Below, one piece after another: positions 55,701-63,450 of a stretch of DNA of 64,000 bases. The notes below the pieces were generated by a model, which did not search any database, was not told the origin of the DNA, and saw nothing but the letters and a program-made list of their open reading frames with translations. Numbering within the stretch: the first letter of the stretch is position 1; every line of letters begins with the position of its first letter. A program made the position numbers and the translations under genes. This DNA is from Methylobacterium sp. E-005 (GTDB lineage Bacteria > Pseudomonadota > Alphaproteobacteria > Rhizobiales > Beijerinckiaceae), in the NCBI RefSeq assembly GCF_022829725.1, contig NZ_JAKSYG010000219.1:1-64000 (forward strand). The letters run 5' to 3'.

Positions 55701-56203
55701 TGGGAGAGCTTCTGCTGCACCACGGTGGCGGCGGAATCGTAGACCTGGCCGCGGGTCAGCGTGTCCGAGGTCATGCCGAGGATGATGATCGGCGTGTCGG
55801 CGGGGTTGAACTTCCGGTAGGTCGGGTTCTGTCGGAGCGCGGTCGGCAGGTCGGCACGCGCCGCGTTGATGGCGGCCTGGACGTCGCGGGCGGCGCCGTC
55901 GATGTCGCGGTTGAGGCCGAACAGCAGCACGATCCGGGTCGAGCCCAGGGTGTTGGTGGACGTCATCTCGTTGACGTCCGCGATGGCGCCGAGCCGCCGT
56001 TCGAGGGGCGCCGCCACGGTGGTCGCCATCGTGTCGGGCGAGGCGCCGGCCATCTGGGCCTGGACGAGGATCACCGGGAAGTCGATCTGCGGCAGCGGCG
56101 CCACCGGCAGCTTCAGGAAGGCGAACAGACCGGCGAGCAGCACGCCGATCGTGAGCAGCGTGGTCGCCACCGGCCGCCGGATGAACGGCTCGGAGATGTT
56201 CAC
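52751..56203 (-). CDS. RND-family efflux pump permease (MdtB/MdtC-like)
   Basis: A 1150-residue inner-membrane proton-driven pump. It starts with GTG at 56203 (MNISEPFIRRPVATTLLTIG), the typical RND opening, with GGGAG upstream. Twelve membrane helices are distributed normally, with FVVDDAIVVLEN in helix 4 and LLIGIVKKNAIMMIDVAID in helix 10. Unusual is a stretch of about 110 residues, almost only Ala, Ser, Gly, Thr and Asn, near residues 775-886 in the second periplasmic loop. A membrane-fusion adaptor gene is not present. The outer-membrane channel follows with a four-base overlap. Confidence 0.93.
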   Translation of the reverse strand: MNISEPFIRRPVATTLLTIGVLLAGLFAFLKLPVAPLPQIDFPVILVQAQMAGASPDTMATTVAAPLERRLGAIADVNEMTSTNTLGSTRIVLLFGLNRDIDGAARDVQAAINAARADLPTALRQNPTYRKFNPADTPIIILGMTSDTLTRGQVYDSAATVVQQKLSQLPGVGNVDIGGSSLPAVRVELDPTALFNYGIGLEGIRAALASANANSPKGEIDAGERRYQLYANDQGRKAADYRDIIVAYRNGAAVKLTDVGQVLDGVEDKRNLGIVNGKAGVLLFVYKQPGANVVETIKAVKEALPQITAALPGGIDIKLTGDRSATIRASLSATEETLLVAVGLVILVVFGFLRSWRATLIPAVAVPISIIGTFSAMYLLGYSLNILSLTALIIGTGFVVDDAIVVLENVQRHIEEGKPRLQAALIGAREVGFTVISMSLSLIAVFLPILLMGGLVGRIFQEFSVTLSLSILISLVLSLTTTPMMCARLLRAEGHGPNGEPPAGRRPNLVIRMLEGGFSRLLGAYARTLEVALAHPRLVLLTLLATVGLNVYLYITVPKGFFPEQDTGQMMGGVQADQRISFQSMEQKLKQAAAIVGADPAIESVVGFTGGRGTNSANVFVGLKPLNERAPISTVMARLRPKLAQVAGARLYVFPRQDLQMGGRQSFAQYQYTLQGDTPEELFAAAPKLVAALQKDPTFADVTSDQQEGGLESRVVIDRNTAFRYGITPNKIDNTLYDAFGQRQVSTIYNPLNQYHVVMEIAPRYLETPETLKQIYVSTSGGNAAGSATTNAVAGTVAAAGGVNTNAATGTSSPGSAASASGAAAGSGAVGGATGSTGAAAAAASASTADTASNAAAIASDSARNASSNAIAASKGGASSSAPVSAAKETMVPLSAFARIEPGNAPTQVSHQGLFVATTISFNLAPGKSLSDATDAIDRAMASLHLPATIHGEYAGAAKNYVASASRQPLLILAAILAVYAVLGILYESFVHPLTILSTLPSAGVGAVLALLVTGTDFTIIALIAVFLLIGIVKKNAIMMIDVAIDSERTRGANPVDAIREACLLRFRPIMMTTLAAMLGAVPLILGTGEGAELRRPLGIAIVGGLIVSQILTLYTTPVVYLTLDRLRHRVLDRRRRAGRGGEAALPAGE

Positions 56204-56949
56204 GGGTGGGGGCTCCCGTGGTCTGGGTGGCGCGCCGCCTGCTCGTCGGAAGAGGCGCAATCGGCCCCGTGCATCTCCCTCCCCCCTTTGCGGGGGAGGG
56301 TGGCCCCTGCGTCAGCAGGGGTCGGGAGAGGGGACGCGGTTTCAGGATAAGGCGCAGCTTTCGCGACGGGCTGAGCTCGATCCTGCACCGTCGCTCCCCT
56401 CTCCCCCCCTGCTGCGCAGGGTACCCTCCCCCGCAGAGGGGGGAGGGAGGTGCCATGTCCGGATCGCGCCGCGATGGCTTCGCCGACCCGGTCAAGAACC
56501 AAGTCCAGATTGCTCAGCACAAGCTCGTTCGGGAAGCGCAGGACCGTGAAGCCCTGGCTCGTCAGCCAAGCGTCGCGCTTCGCATCGCGCCGCCGCCGCG
56601 CCTCGGTCTCGTGCGGCTCGCCATCCAGTTCGACGATCAGGCGTGCTGAGGCACAGAGGAAATCCGCGATGTACGGTGGGATCGGCACCTGCCGCCGGAA
56701 CTTGAAATCGTGGAAGCGGCCGCCGCGCACCTGCTGCCAGAAGGCATCCTCGGCCCGCGTGTAGGATCGTCGCTGCTCACGGGCGAAGGCGCGCAGGCGC
56801 GGATCGGGCTTGCCGTGGCGTCGGTCGTTCCGAGGTGTCCCTAGGTCGGATCTGCCACACGCCCTCCCTCCCCCCTCTGCGGGGGAGGGTGGCCCCCGAA
56901 GGGGGTCGGGAGAGGGGAAGCCGGTTTCCGGATGTCGTGCGACCTTCAT
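56200..56949 (-). CDS. DUF559 (Vsr-like endonuclease fold) protein between two palindromes
   Basis: The central 120 residues form a DUF559 domain: RLRAFAREQRRSYTRAEDAF, FKFRRQVPIPPYIADF, LIVELDGEPHE and FTVLRFPNELVLSN. The D in IADF and E in VELDG are the expected PD-(D/E)XK-like metal ligands. No start codon lies between the domain and the flanking palindrome, so translation must begin inside repeat C copy 3 (ATG at 56949 or earlier). The frame continues through repeat C copy 2 and stops at 56200, overlapping the pump GTG by four bases. N- and C-terminal tails are thus repeat-encoded. Confidence 0.75.
   Translation of the reverse strand: MKVARHPETGFPSPDPLRGPPSPAEGGGRACGRSDLGTPRNDRRHGKPDPRLRAFAREQRRSYTRAEDAFWQQVRGGRFHDFKFRRQVPIPPYIADFLCASARLIVELDGEPHETEARRRRDAKRDAWLTSQGFTVLRFPNELVLSNLDLVLDRVGEAIAARSGHGTSLPPLRGRVPCAAGGERGATVQDRAQPVAKAAPYPETASPLPTPADAGATLPRKGGREMHGADCASSDEQAARHPDHGSPHP
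56275..56451. repeat. Palindromic repeat family C, copy 2
   Basis: Outer arms CTCCCTCCCCCCTTTGC and GCAGAGGGGGGAGGGAG, inner CCCCTGCGTCAGCAGGGG and GAGAGGGGA/CCCCTCTC. Right-hand flank (in gene direction, 3') of the DUF559 domain. Confidence 0.9.
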
Positions 56950-57040
56950 GAAGGCCAGCGCTCTGTTCTGCACCGGCGCTCCCCTCTCCCGACCCCTGCT
57001 GACGCAGGGGCCACCCTCCCCCGCAGAGGGGGGAGGGATG
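56862..57040. repeat. Palindromic repeat family C, copy 3
   Basis: Outer arms CCCTCCCTCCCCCCTCTGC and GCAGAGGGGGGAGGGA, inner GAGAGGGGAAGC/GCTCCCCTCTC and CCTTCATGAAGG. Flanks the 5' side of the DUF559 domain and supplies its in-frame ATG. Confidence 0.9.
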
Positions 57041-57233
57041 CACACGCAGCTTTTTACCTAATCCCCGACCCAAAACCTCCGAACAGCCACCGATACCGCC
57101 GGGATTGGCCCCTCAACCAATCCCCCTGGTCCGAACCTTGCTGTGGGCGCCGCGCGCTGACGGTTTGCCGATGCGCGGTGGCCGGTCTAAGCCTCAACCA
57201 CCGCTTCCGCGGGACGGCCTGCGCTCAACTTTC

Positions 57234-58868
57234 ATGGTTCCGGAGATCCGATTGTCCCGTTCTGCCCTGAAGACCCTCGCCCGCGGCGTGTCCGCGGTCG
57301 CGGTCGCGACGTTTGCCTGCGCCGCGCTGCCCGCGCAGGCCGCCAACGTCTTCCGCTTCGCCTTCCAGGGTGATCTGAAATCCCTCGATCCGTACTCCCT
57401 CAAGGAGAGCTTCACGGAAGGGATGCAGGAAGCGGCCTACGAGCCCCTCGTCACCCTCGACAAGAACCTGAAATTCGCGCCGGCGCTGGCGGAATCCTGG
57501 GAGACGCCCGAGCCGACCCGCTGGCGCTTCCACCTGCGCAAGAACGTCAAGTTCCACGACGGCTCGCCGTTCACCGCCGACGATGTGCTCTTCTCGGCCC
57601 AGCGCGTCCGGGCTACGGGCTCGAACTTCACCACCAACGTGCCCGCCGACGCCGAGTTCGTGAAGGTCGATGACTACACCGTCGACATGGTGCTGAAGAA
57701 GCCGAACCCGATCGCCATCGCCCAGTTCCCGACCTGGGTGATCATGTCGAAGGCGTGGTCCGAGAAGAACAACGTCGTCCAGCCGACGCCGCCCAGCGCC
57801 ACCAGCCCGAGCTACGCGACGCTCCACGAGAACGGCACCGGCCCGTTCGTGATCGCCGAGCACCAGCCCGGCGTGAAGACCGTCTTCAAGAAGTTCGACG
57901 GCTATTGGGGTAAGGTCGAGTCGAACCTCGACGAGGCGATCCTTACCACCATCGCCAACCCGGCGACCCGGGTCGCGGCGCTCCTCTCCGGCGAGGTCGA
58001 CTGGATCGACCCTGTACCGCTGCAGGATCAGCAGCGGGTCAACGCCAGCGGCACCGCCACCGTGATGGCCGGGCCTGAGCTCCGCACGATCTTCCTCGGC
58101 ATGGATCAGGACCGGGACGAGCTGAAGGATTCGAGCGTCAAGGGCAAGAACCCGTTCAAGGACATCAAGGTGCGCGAGGCCTTCTATCTCGCCATCGACG
58201 AGGACACGATCGCCAAGCGCGTCATGCGCGGGCAGGCGGTGCCCTCTGCGCTGATGATCGCCCCGGCCCTCTACGACCGCGGCGCCGAGTTCAAGCGCCC
58301 GGCCACCGACCTCAAGAAGGCCAAGGAGCTGATGGCCCAGGCGGGCTACCCGGACGGGTTCTCGCTCACCATGGATTGCCCCAACGACCGCTACGTCAAC
58401 GACGAGGCGATATGCCAGGCGGTGGTCTCGATGCTCGCCCGCATCAACGTCAAGGTGAACCTCAACGCCCAGCCGAAGGCCAAGTACTTCGCCAAGGTGC
58501 TGGCGCCGAACTATGACACCTCGTTCTACCTGCTGGGCTGGACCCCGTCGTCCCTCGACAGCCACAACATCCTCTACGAGATCGTTGGCTGCCGGAAGCC
58601 GGGCGACAAGTCGGGCCGGGGCGGCTGGAACCTCGCGGGCTATTGCGACCCGAAGATCGACGCGATCGCCGACAAGGTCGAATCCGAGACCGACAAGACC
58701 AAGCGCGACGCCCTGATCAAGGACGGCTTCGACGTCCTCAATGCCGACTGGGGCTACATCCCGCTGCACCAGCAGGCGCTCGCCTGGGGCGTCTCCAAGA
58801 AGGTCCACCTGACCCAGCGGGCCGACAACCTGCTCCTGCTTTACTGGGTGTCGAAGGACCCGTCGTAG
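57234..58868 (+). CDS. Periplasmic substrate-binding protein of a peptide ABC importer
   Basis: A 544-residue SBP of the family 5 (DppA/OppA type). The signal peptide ends AALPAQAA. The mature protein shows SLDPYSLKESFTEGMQEAAYEPL, WRFHLRKNVKFHDGSPFTADDVLFS and the C-terminal DWGYIPLHQQALAWGV typical of the family. It is followed by both permeases and both ATPases, giving a complete system. Ligand could be di- or oligopeptide or a related compound. The ATG at 57234 gives the signal; TTG at 57252 is also possible. Confidence 0.93.
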   Translation: MVPEIRLSRSALKTLARGVSAVAVATFACAALPAQAANVFRFAFQGDLKSLDPYSLKESFTEGMQEAAYEPLVTLDKNLKFAPALAESWETPEPTRWRFHLRKNVKFHDGSPFTADDVLFSAQRVRATGSNFTTNVPADAEFVKVDDYTVDMVLKKPNPIAIAQFPTWVIMSKAWSEKNNVVQPTPPSATSPSYATLHENGTGPFVIAEHQPGVKTVFKKFDGYWGKVESNLDEAILTTIANPATRVAALLSGEVDWIDPVPLQDQQRVNASGTATVMAGPELRTIFLGMDQDRDELKDSSVKGKNPFKDIKVREAFYLAIDEDTIAKRVMRGQAVPSALMIAPALYDRGAEFKRPATDLKKAKELMAQAGYPDGFSLTMDCPNDRYVNDEAICQAVVSMLARINVKVNLNAQPKAKYFAKVLAPNYDTSFYLLGWTPSSLDSHNILYEIVGCRKPGDKSGRGGWNLAGYCDPKIDAIADKVESETDKTKRDALIKDGFDVLNADWGYIPLHQQALAWGVSKKVHLTQRADNLLLLYWVSKDPS

Positions 58869-58879
58869 GAGGCTGAGGC

Positions 58880-59860
58880 GTGCTCGCCTTTCTCCTGCGC
58901 CGGGTGATCCAGGCGGCCGCGGTCCTCGCGGTCGTCGGGCTCATCGCCTTCGCGATGTTCCGGTTCGCGGGCGATCCCGTGAACCAGATCGTCGGCCCCG
59001 ACACCACCGTGGCCGAGCGGGCCCAGATCCGGACGGATCTGGGCCTCGACGACCCGGTGCTGGTCCAGTTCGTCCGCTACGCCGGCAACGTGGTGCGGGG
59101 CCGGTTCGGCATCTCGTACCAGTTCCGGCAGCCGGTTTCGCAGCTCCTCGCCGAGCGTATGCCGGCGACGCTGGAGCTCGCCTTCTGCGCCACGATCTTC
59201 GCCTTGGTGGTGGGGATCCTGATGGGCGTCTATTGCGCGCTGTTCCGCGACTCCTGGCTCGCCGGGCTGTTCCAGGCGGTCTCGCTGATCGGGATCAGCC
59301 TGCCGACCTTCCTGATCGGCATCCTGCTGATCTACCTGTTCTCGGTGACGCTTGGCTGGCTGCCTTCCTACGGACGGGGCGACACGGTGCGGCTCGGCTG
59401 GTGGACCACCGGCTTCCTGACCGCCTCCGGGCTCAAGGCGCTGATCCTGCCCTCGGTGACGCTCGGCCTGTTCCAGATGACGCTGATCATGCGGCTGGTG
59501 CGCGCCGAGATGCTGGAGGTGCTGCGCACCGACTACATCCGCTTCGCCCGGGCGCGGGGGCTCACCACCCGCGCCGTCCACCTGCGGCACGCCCTCAAGA
59601 ACACGCTGGTGCCGGTGATCACCATCGCGGGGCTTCAGCTCGGCTCGGTCATCGCCTTCTCGATCATCACCGAGACGGTGTTCCAGTGGCCCGGCATGGG
59701 CCTGCTCTTCGTCCAGGCCGTGCAGAACGTCGATATCCCGATCATGTCCGCGTATCTGCTGCTCGTCGCGCTGATCTTCGTGACGATCAATCTCGTGGTC
59801 GACATCCTCTACACGGTGGTGGACCCGCGCCTGCGGCTCTCGACCGGGCGGACAGCGTGA
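58880..59860 (+). CDS. Peptide ABC importer permease (DppB-like)
   Basis: A 326-residue inner-membrane permease with six helices. It begins with GTG at 58880 (MLAFLLRRVIQAAAVLAVVG), as usual for DppB proteins, with AGGAGG upstream. The EAA loop for ATPase contact is DYIRFARARGLTTRAVHLRH. It starts 11 bases after the binding-protein stop. Confidence 0.94.
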   Translation: MLAFLLRRVIQAAAVLAVVGLIAFAMFRFAGDPVNQIVGPDTTVAERAQIRTDLGLDDPVLVQFVRYAGNVVRGRFGISYQFRQPVSQLLAERMPATLELAFCATIFALVVGILMGVYCALFRDSWLAGLFQAVSLIGISLPTFLIGILLIYLFSVTLGWLPSYGRGDTVRLGWWTTGFLTASGLKALILPSVTLGLFQMTLIMRLVRAEMLEVLRTDYIRFARARGLTTRAVHLRHALKNTLVPVITIAGLQLGSVIAFSIITETVFQWPGMGLLFVQAVQNVDIPIMSAYLLLVALIFVTINLVVDILYTVVDPRLRLSTGRTA

Positions 59861-59870
59861 GGGCGCACGC

Positions 59871-60842
59871 ATGAGCGGACGCGACATCGACGCGGGCGAC
59901 GCCCCGCCGGTCCCCCTGGTCGAGGTGCCACCCTCCCGGCTCGCGCGCTGGCGCGATTCCGACCTGCTGGCGAATTTCCTGCGCTCGAAGACGGCCGTGG
60001 CGGCGCTGATCGCCACCGTGCTGATGGTGGGCCTCGCCTTCGCCTCCCCGTGGATCGCCCCCCAAAACCCCTACGACCCGGCCCAGCTCGACCTGATCAA
60101 CTCCAACCTGCCGCCGATCTGGCAGGCGGACGGTCAGGCACCCTACTATCTCGGCACCGACGACCAGGGCCGGGACGTGCTCTCGGCGGTGCTGTACGGC
60201 CTGCGCCTGTCGCTGATCGTCGGCGTGCTCGGGGTGGTGACCTCCGGCATCCTCGGCATCGCCCTCGGCCTGATCGCCGGCTATGCGGGCGGGGCGGTCG
60301 ACACGCTGATCATGCGGGTCGCCGACGTGCAGCTCACCTTCCCGGCGATCCTGATCGCCCTGGTGGTGGACGGGGTCGCCAAAGCGAGCTTCGGCAGCGC
60401 ACTGGATGTCGGGCCGCTGATCGGCCTGATCGTGGTCTCGATCGGCCTGTCGTTCTGGGTGCAGTACGCCCGGACCGTGCGCTCCTCCGTGATGGTCGAG
60501 AAGGGCAAGGACTACGTCCAGGCGGCCCGGCTGATCGGCCTGTCGCCGCCGGTGATCATGGTCCGCCACGTCCTGCCGAACGTCACCGGCCCGGTCTTCG
60601 TCATCGCGACGATCAACCTGGCGCTCGCCATCATCACCGAGGCGACCCTGTCGTTCCTGGGGACGGGATTGCCCGAGACCATGCCGTCGCTCGGCACGCT
60701 GATCCGCACCGGCAACCGGTTCCTGTTCTCCGGCGAGTGGTGGATCGTCGCCTTCCCGGGGCTGGCGCTGGCCGGGCTGGTCATCGCCATCAACCTCCTG
60801 GGGGATTGGCTGCGCGACGCGCTCAATCCGAAGCTGCAGTGA
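59871..60842 (+). CDS. Peptide ABC importer permease (DppC-like)
   Basis: A 323-residue permease. A cytosolic N-terminal stretch of about 40 residues is followed by helix 1 and the DppC-type sequence YYLGTDDQGRDVLSAVLYG. The EAA loop is KDYVQAARLIGLSPPVIMVR. Ten bases separate it from the DppB-like gene. It pairs with it to form the channel. Confidence 0.94.
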   Translation: MSGRDIDAGDAPPVPLVEVPPSRLARWRDSDLLANFLRSKTAVAALIATVLMVGLAFASPWIAPQNPYDPAQLDLINSNLPPIWQADGQAPYYLGTDDQGRDVLSAVLYGLRLSLIVGVLGVVTSGILGIALGLIAGYAGGAVDTLIMRVADVQLTFPAILIALVVDGVAKASFGSALDVGPLIGLIVVSIGLSFWVQYARTVRSSVMVEKGKDYVQAARLIGLSPPVIMVRHVLPNVTGPVFVIATINLALAIITEATLSFLGTGLPETMPSLGTLIRTGNRFLFSGEWWIVAFPGLALAGLVIAINLLGDWLRDALNPKLQ

Positions 60843-60874
60843 TGGATTCGGTTCTGCACGTTCTCCCGCCATAT

Positions 60875-61008
60875 CCTACCCTCCACCTCATCCTGAGGTG
60901 CCGGCGCGCCGCGGAGGCCTCGAAGGCGGGCTCCAGGGATCGCGCGGCTTCTGGAGGGCTCCTTCGAGGCTCGCTGCGCTCGCACCTCAGGATGAGGTGG
61001 AGGGTTGG
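60875..61008. repeat. Palindromic repeat family A, copy 4
   Basis: Arms CCTCCACCTCATCCTGAGGTG and CACCTCAGGATGAGGTGGAGG, inner GCCTCGAAGG and CCTTCGAGGC. It splits the ABC operon between permease and ATPase genes without breaking either. Confidence 0.92.
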
Positions 61009-61038
61009 GGGAGGCTCCGCAGTGGGAGCCGCTACGCC

Positions 61039-62019
61039 ATGACCGAAACCATCCTCTCCGTCCGCGACCTCACGGTCGCCTTCGACACCCGCCGCGGGCC
61101 GCTCACCGCCATCGACCGGGTCTCGTTCGATATCGGCCGCGGCGAGATCCTGGGCGTCGTCGGCGAATCCGGGGCGGGCAAGTCGGTGACCGGCTCGGCG
61201 GTGATCGGCCTGATCGACCGGCCCGGGCGGATCGCCGGCGGCGAGATCCGCCTGCGCGGCGAGCGCATCGACAACCTCTCCCCCGAGGCGATGCGGCGGG
61301 TGCGCGGCAAGCGCATCGGCATGATCTTCCAGGATCCGCTGACCTCCCTCGATCCGCTGTTCCGGGTGGGTGACCAGATCGTCGAGACCCTGTGCACCCA
61401 TACCGGCCTGTCGGCGAAGGCCGCCCGGACCCGCGCCATCGATCTGCTGGCCGAGGTCGGCATCCCGGCGCCCGAGCGGCGGATCGACGGCTACCCGCAC
61501 GAATTCTCCGGCGGCATGCGCCAGCGGGTGGTGATCGCCTTGGCGCTCGCCGCCGAGCCCGAGTTGATCATCGCCGACGAGCCGACCACGGCGCTCGACG
61601 TCTCGGTCCAGGCCCAGATCATCACCCTGCTGAAGCGCCTGTGCCGCGAGCACGGCACCGCCGTGATGCTGGTGACCCACGACATGGGCGTCATCGCCGA
61701 GGCCGCCGACCGGGTGGCGGTGATGTATGCCGGGCGGGTGGCCGAGATCGGCCCGGTCGCCTCGGTGATCGCCAAACCGCACCACCCCTACGCGGTCGGC
61801 CTGATGGGAGCGATCCCGACCCTGTCGCAGGAGGCCGACCGGCTGAGCCAGATCCCAGGCTCGATGCCGCGGCTCACCGCCATCCCGCAGGGCTGCGCCT
61901 TCAACCCGCGCTGCCCGAAGGTGTTTGCCCGCTGCCGCATCGAGCGGCCGGAGCCGATCCCGGTCGATGCGAGCCGGGTCGCCTGTCACCTGTACGATGC
62001 AGCGGAGCAAGCGGCGTGA
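61039..62019 (+). CDS. Peptide ABC importer ATPase (DppD-like)
   Basis: A 326-residue ATPase. Walker A GESGAGKS near residue 40, Q-loop FQDPLTSLDP, signature FSGGMRQRV, Walker B LIIADEPTTALD. The C-terminal CAFNPRCPKVFARCR is the cysteine-rich oligopeptide transporter extension that can hold an iron-sulphur cluster. The ATG at 61039 has GGGAG upstream. It overlaps the next gene by four bases. Confidence 0.95.
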   Translation: MTETILSVRDLTVAFDTRRGPLTAIDRVSFDIGRGEILGVVGESGAGKSVTGSAVIGLIDRPGRIAGGEIRLRGERIDNLSPEAMRRVRGKRIGMIFQDPLTSLDPLFRVGDQIVETLCTHTGLSAKAARTRAIDLLAEVGIPAPERRIDGYPHEFSGGMRQRVVIALALAAEPELIIADEPTTALDVSVQAQIITLLKRLCREHGTAVMLVTHDMGVIAEAADRVAVMYAGRVAEIGPVASVIAKPHHPYAVGLMGAIPTLSQEADRLSQIPGSMPRLTAIPQGCAFNPRCPKVFARCRIERPEPIPVDASRVACHLYDAAEQAA

Positions 62020-62996
62020 GCGCCTACGTCGAAGTCACCGACCTGCGCCGCCGGTTCGACGTCTCGAAACCCTGGCTCAACCGGGTGATCGAGCGCGAGC
62101 CGCGGAAATTCCTCACCGCGGTGGACCGCGTCGGCTTCTCGATCGAGAAGGGCGAGACCTTCGCGATCGTCGGCGAGTCGGGTTCCGGCAAGTCGACGGT
62201 CGCGCGGATGGTGGTCGGCCTGCTGCCGCCCTCCGCCGGCGAGGTGACGATCACCGGCGTCTCGATGACCGACCCGCGCCAAGCCGCCGCCCGGCGGCGC
62301 CTGCGCGCGCGCATCCAGATGATCTTCCAGGACCCCTACGCGTCCATGAACCCGCGTTGGCGGGTCGGAAAGATCATCGCCGAGCCGATCCGGGCCTTCA
62401 ACCTGATCCAGGGGGAGGGGGCGATCCGCGCCCGGGTGGCCGAGCTGCTCGGCCTCGTCGGGCTCCACGCGGACGATTCCAAAAAGTACCCGCACGAATT
62501 CTCCGGCGGGCAGCGCCAGCGGGTGGCGATCGCCCGGGCGCTGGCGAGCCAGGCCGAGTTCCTGGTGGGCGACGAGCCGACCTCGGCGCTCGACGTCTCG
62601 GTCCAGGCGCAGATCCTCAACCTGATGCGCGACCTGCAGGACCGGCTGGGGCTCACCTACCTGTTCATTTCTCACAACCTCGCCGTGGTCCGCCACATGG
62701 CGACCCGGGTGGGGGTGATGTATCTCGGCCGCCTCGTGGAGGTCGCCTCCGCCAGGGACCTGTTCGCGACGCCGCGCCATCCCTACACGCGGATGCTCCT
62801 CGACGCGGTGCCCGACCTCGCCCATGTCGGCCGCGCCCGGGTGCCGGTCTCCGGCGAGATCCCGAACCCGATCGACCCGCCCTCCGGCTGCACCTTCCAC
62901 CCGCGCTGCCCGCTGGCGAACGACCGCTGCCGCGCCGAGGTGCCGGCTTTGCTCGACGGCGTCGCCTGTCACGCCGTGCAGGAGGGGCGGGCCTGA
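62016..62996 (+). CDS. Peptide ABC importer ATPase (DppF-like)
   Basis: A 326-residue ATPase with GTG start at 62016 in a GTGA overlap. Walker A GESGSGKST, Q-loop FQDPYASMNPRW, signature FSGGQRQRV, Walker B LVGDEPTSALD, H-loop ISHNLAVVRHM and the C-terminal CTFHPRCPLANDRC extension. With the DppD-like protein it forms the heterodimeric motor. Confidence 0.95.
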   Translation: MSAYVEVTDLRRRFDVSKPWLNRVIEREPRKFLTAVDRVGFSIEKGETFAIVGESGSGKSTVARMVVGLLPPSAGEVTITGVSMTDPRQAAARRRLRARIQMIFQDPYASMNPRWRVGKIIAEPIRAFNLIQGEGAIRARVAELLGLVGLHADDSKKYPHEFSGGQRQRVAIARALASQAEFLVGDEPTSALDVSVQAQILNLMRDLQDRLGLTYLFISHNLAVVRHMATRVGVMYLGRLVEVASARDLFATPRHPYTRMLLDAVPDLAHVGRARVPVSGEIPNPIDPPSGCTFHPRCPLANDRCRAEVPALLDGVACHAVQEGRA

Positions 62997-63006
62997 GTGG
63001 ACGCTT

Positions 63007-63450
63007 TCAGGCGTCGCGCCATTCGGAGAACGTCGCCGCCTGCCCAACCGTCGCGCCGTCGCGGTCGAGCTGCCAGACGACGGCCCGCTCGATCCAGAAG
63101 CGGCGCCCATCCTTCGCGATGCGCAGGCCGCGGTAGTCCCGGCTGAACCCGTCCCGGGTCACGGCATCGAGCAGCCGCTGGAGCTCGGCGCGCTCGGGCG
63201 CCTCCGCCGAGAGCCGCGAGGGCAGGCCGACCAGCTCCGCGCGGCTGTATCCGAAACAGGCCTGCGCCGCCCGGTTGGCGTAGACGAAGCGCGGATCCGC
63301 GCCGCCGTCATGGGCCAGGACCGCGAACGGCGCCTGCCCGTAGAGCCACGCCGTATCCGCCCCGTCGGGCACCAGCGGCGCGCCCAGGCGCCGGGCGTAG
63401 CTGCCGGTGAGCACGGCGAAGAAGTCCGGGTCATGCGAGAGATCTGTCAT
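63007..63450 (-). CDS. MEKHLA-domain (PAS-like) protein
   Basis: A 147-residue single-domain protein. It shows RFVYANRAAQACFGYSRAEL, LPSRLSAEAPERAELQRLL and FSRDYRGLRIAKDGRRFWIE, the pattern of the MEKHLA domain, a PAS-like sensor fold. Stand-alone bacterial members are of unknown function and may bind a small ligand or light-sensitive cofactor. It faces the ABC operon convergently with a ten-base gap. Confidence 0.88.
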   Translation of the reverse strand: MTDLSHDPDFFAVLTGSYARRLGAPLVPDGADTAWLYGQAPFAVLAHDGGADPRFVYANRAAQACFGYSRAELVGLPSRLSAEAPERAELQRLLDAVTRDGFSRDYRGLRIAKDGRRFWIERAVVWQLDRDGATVGQAATFSEWRDA

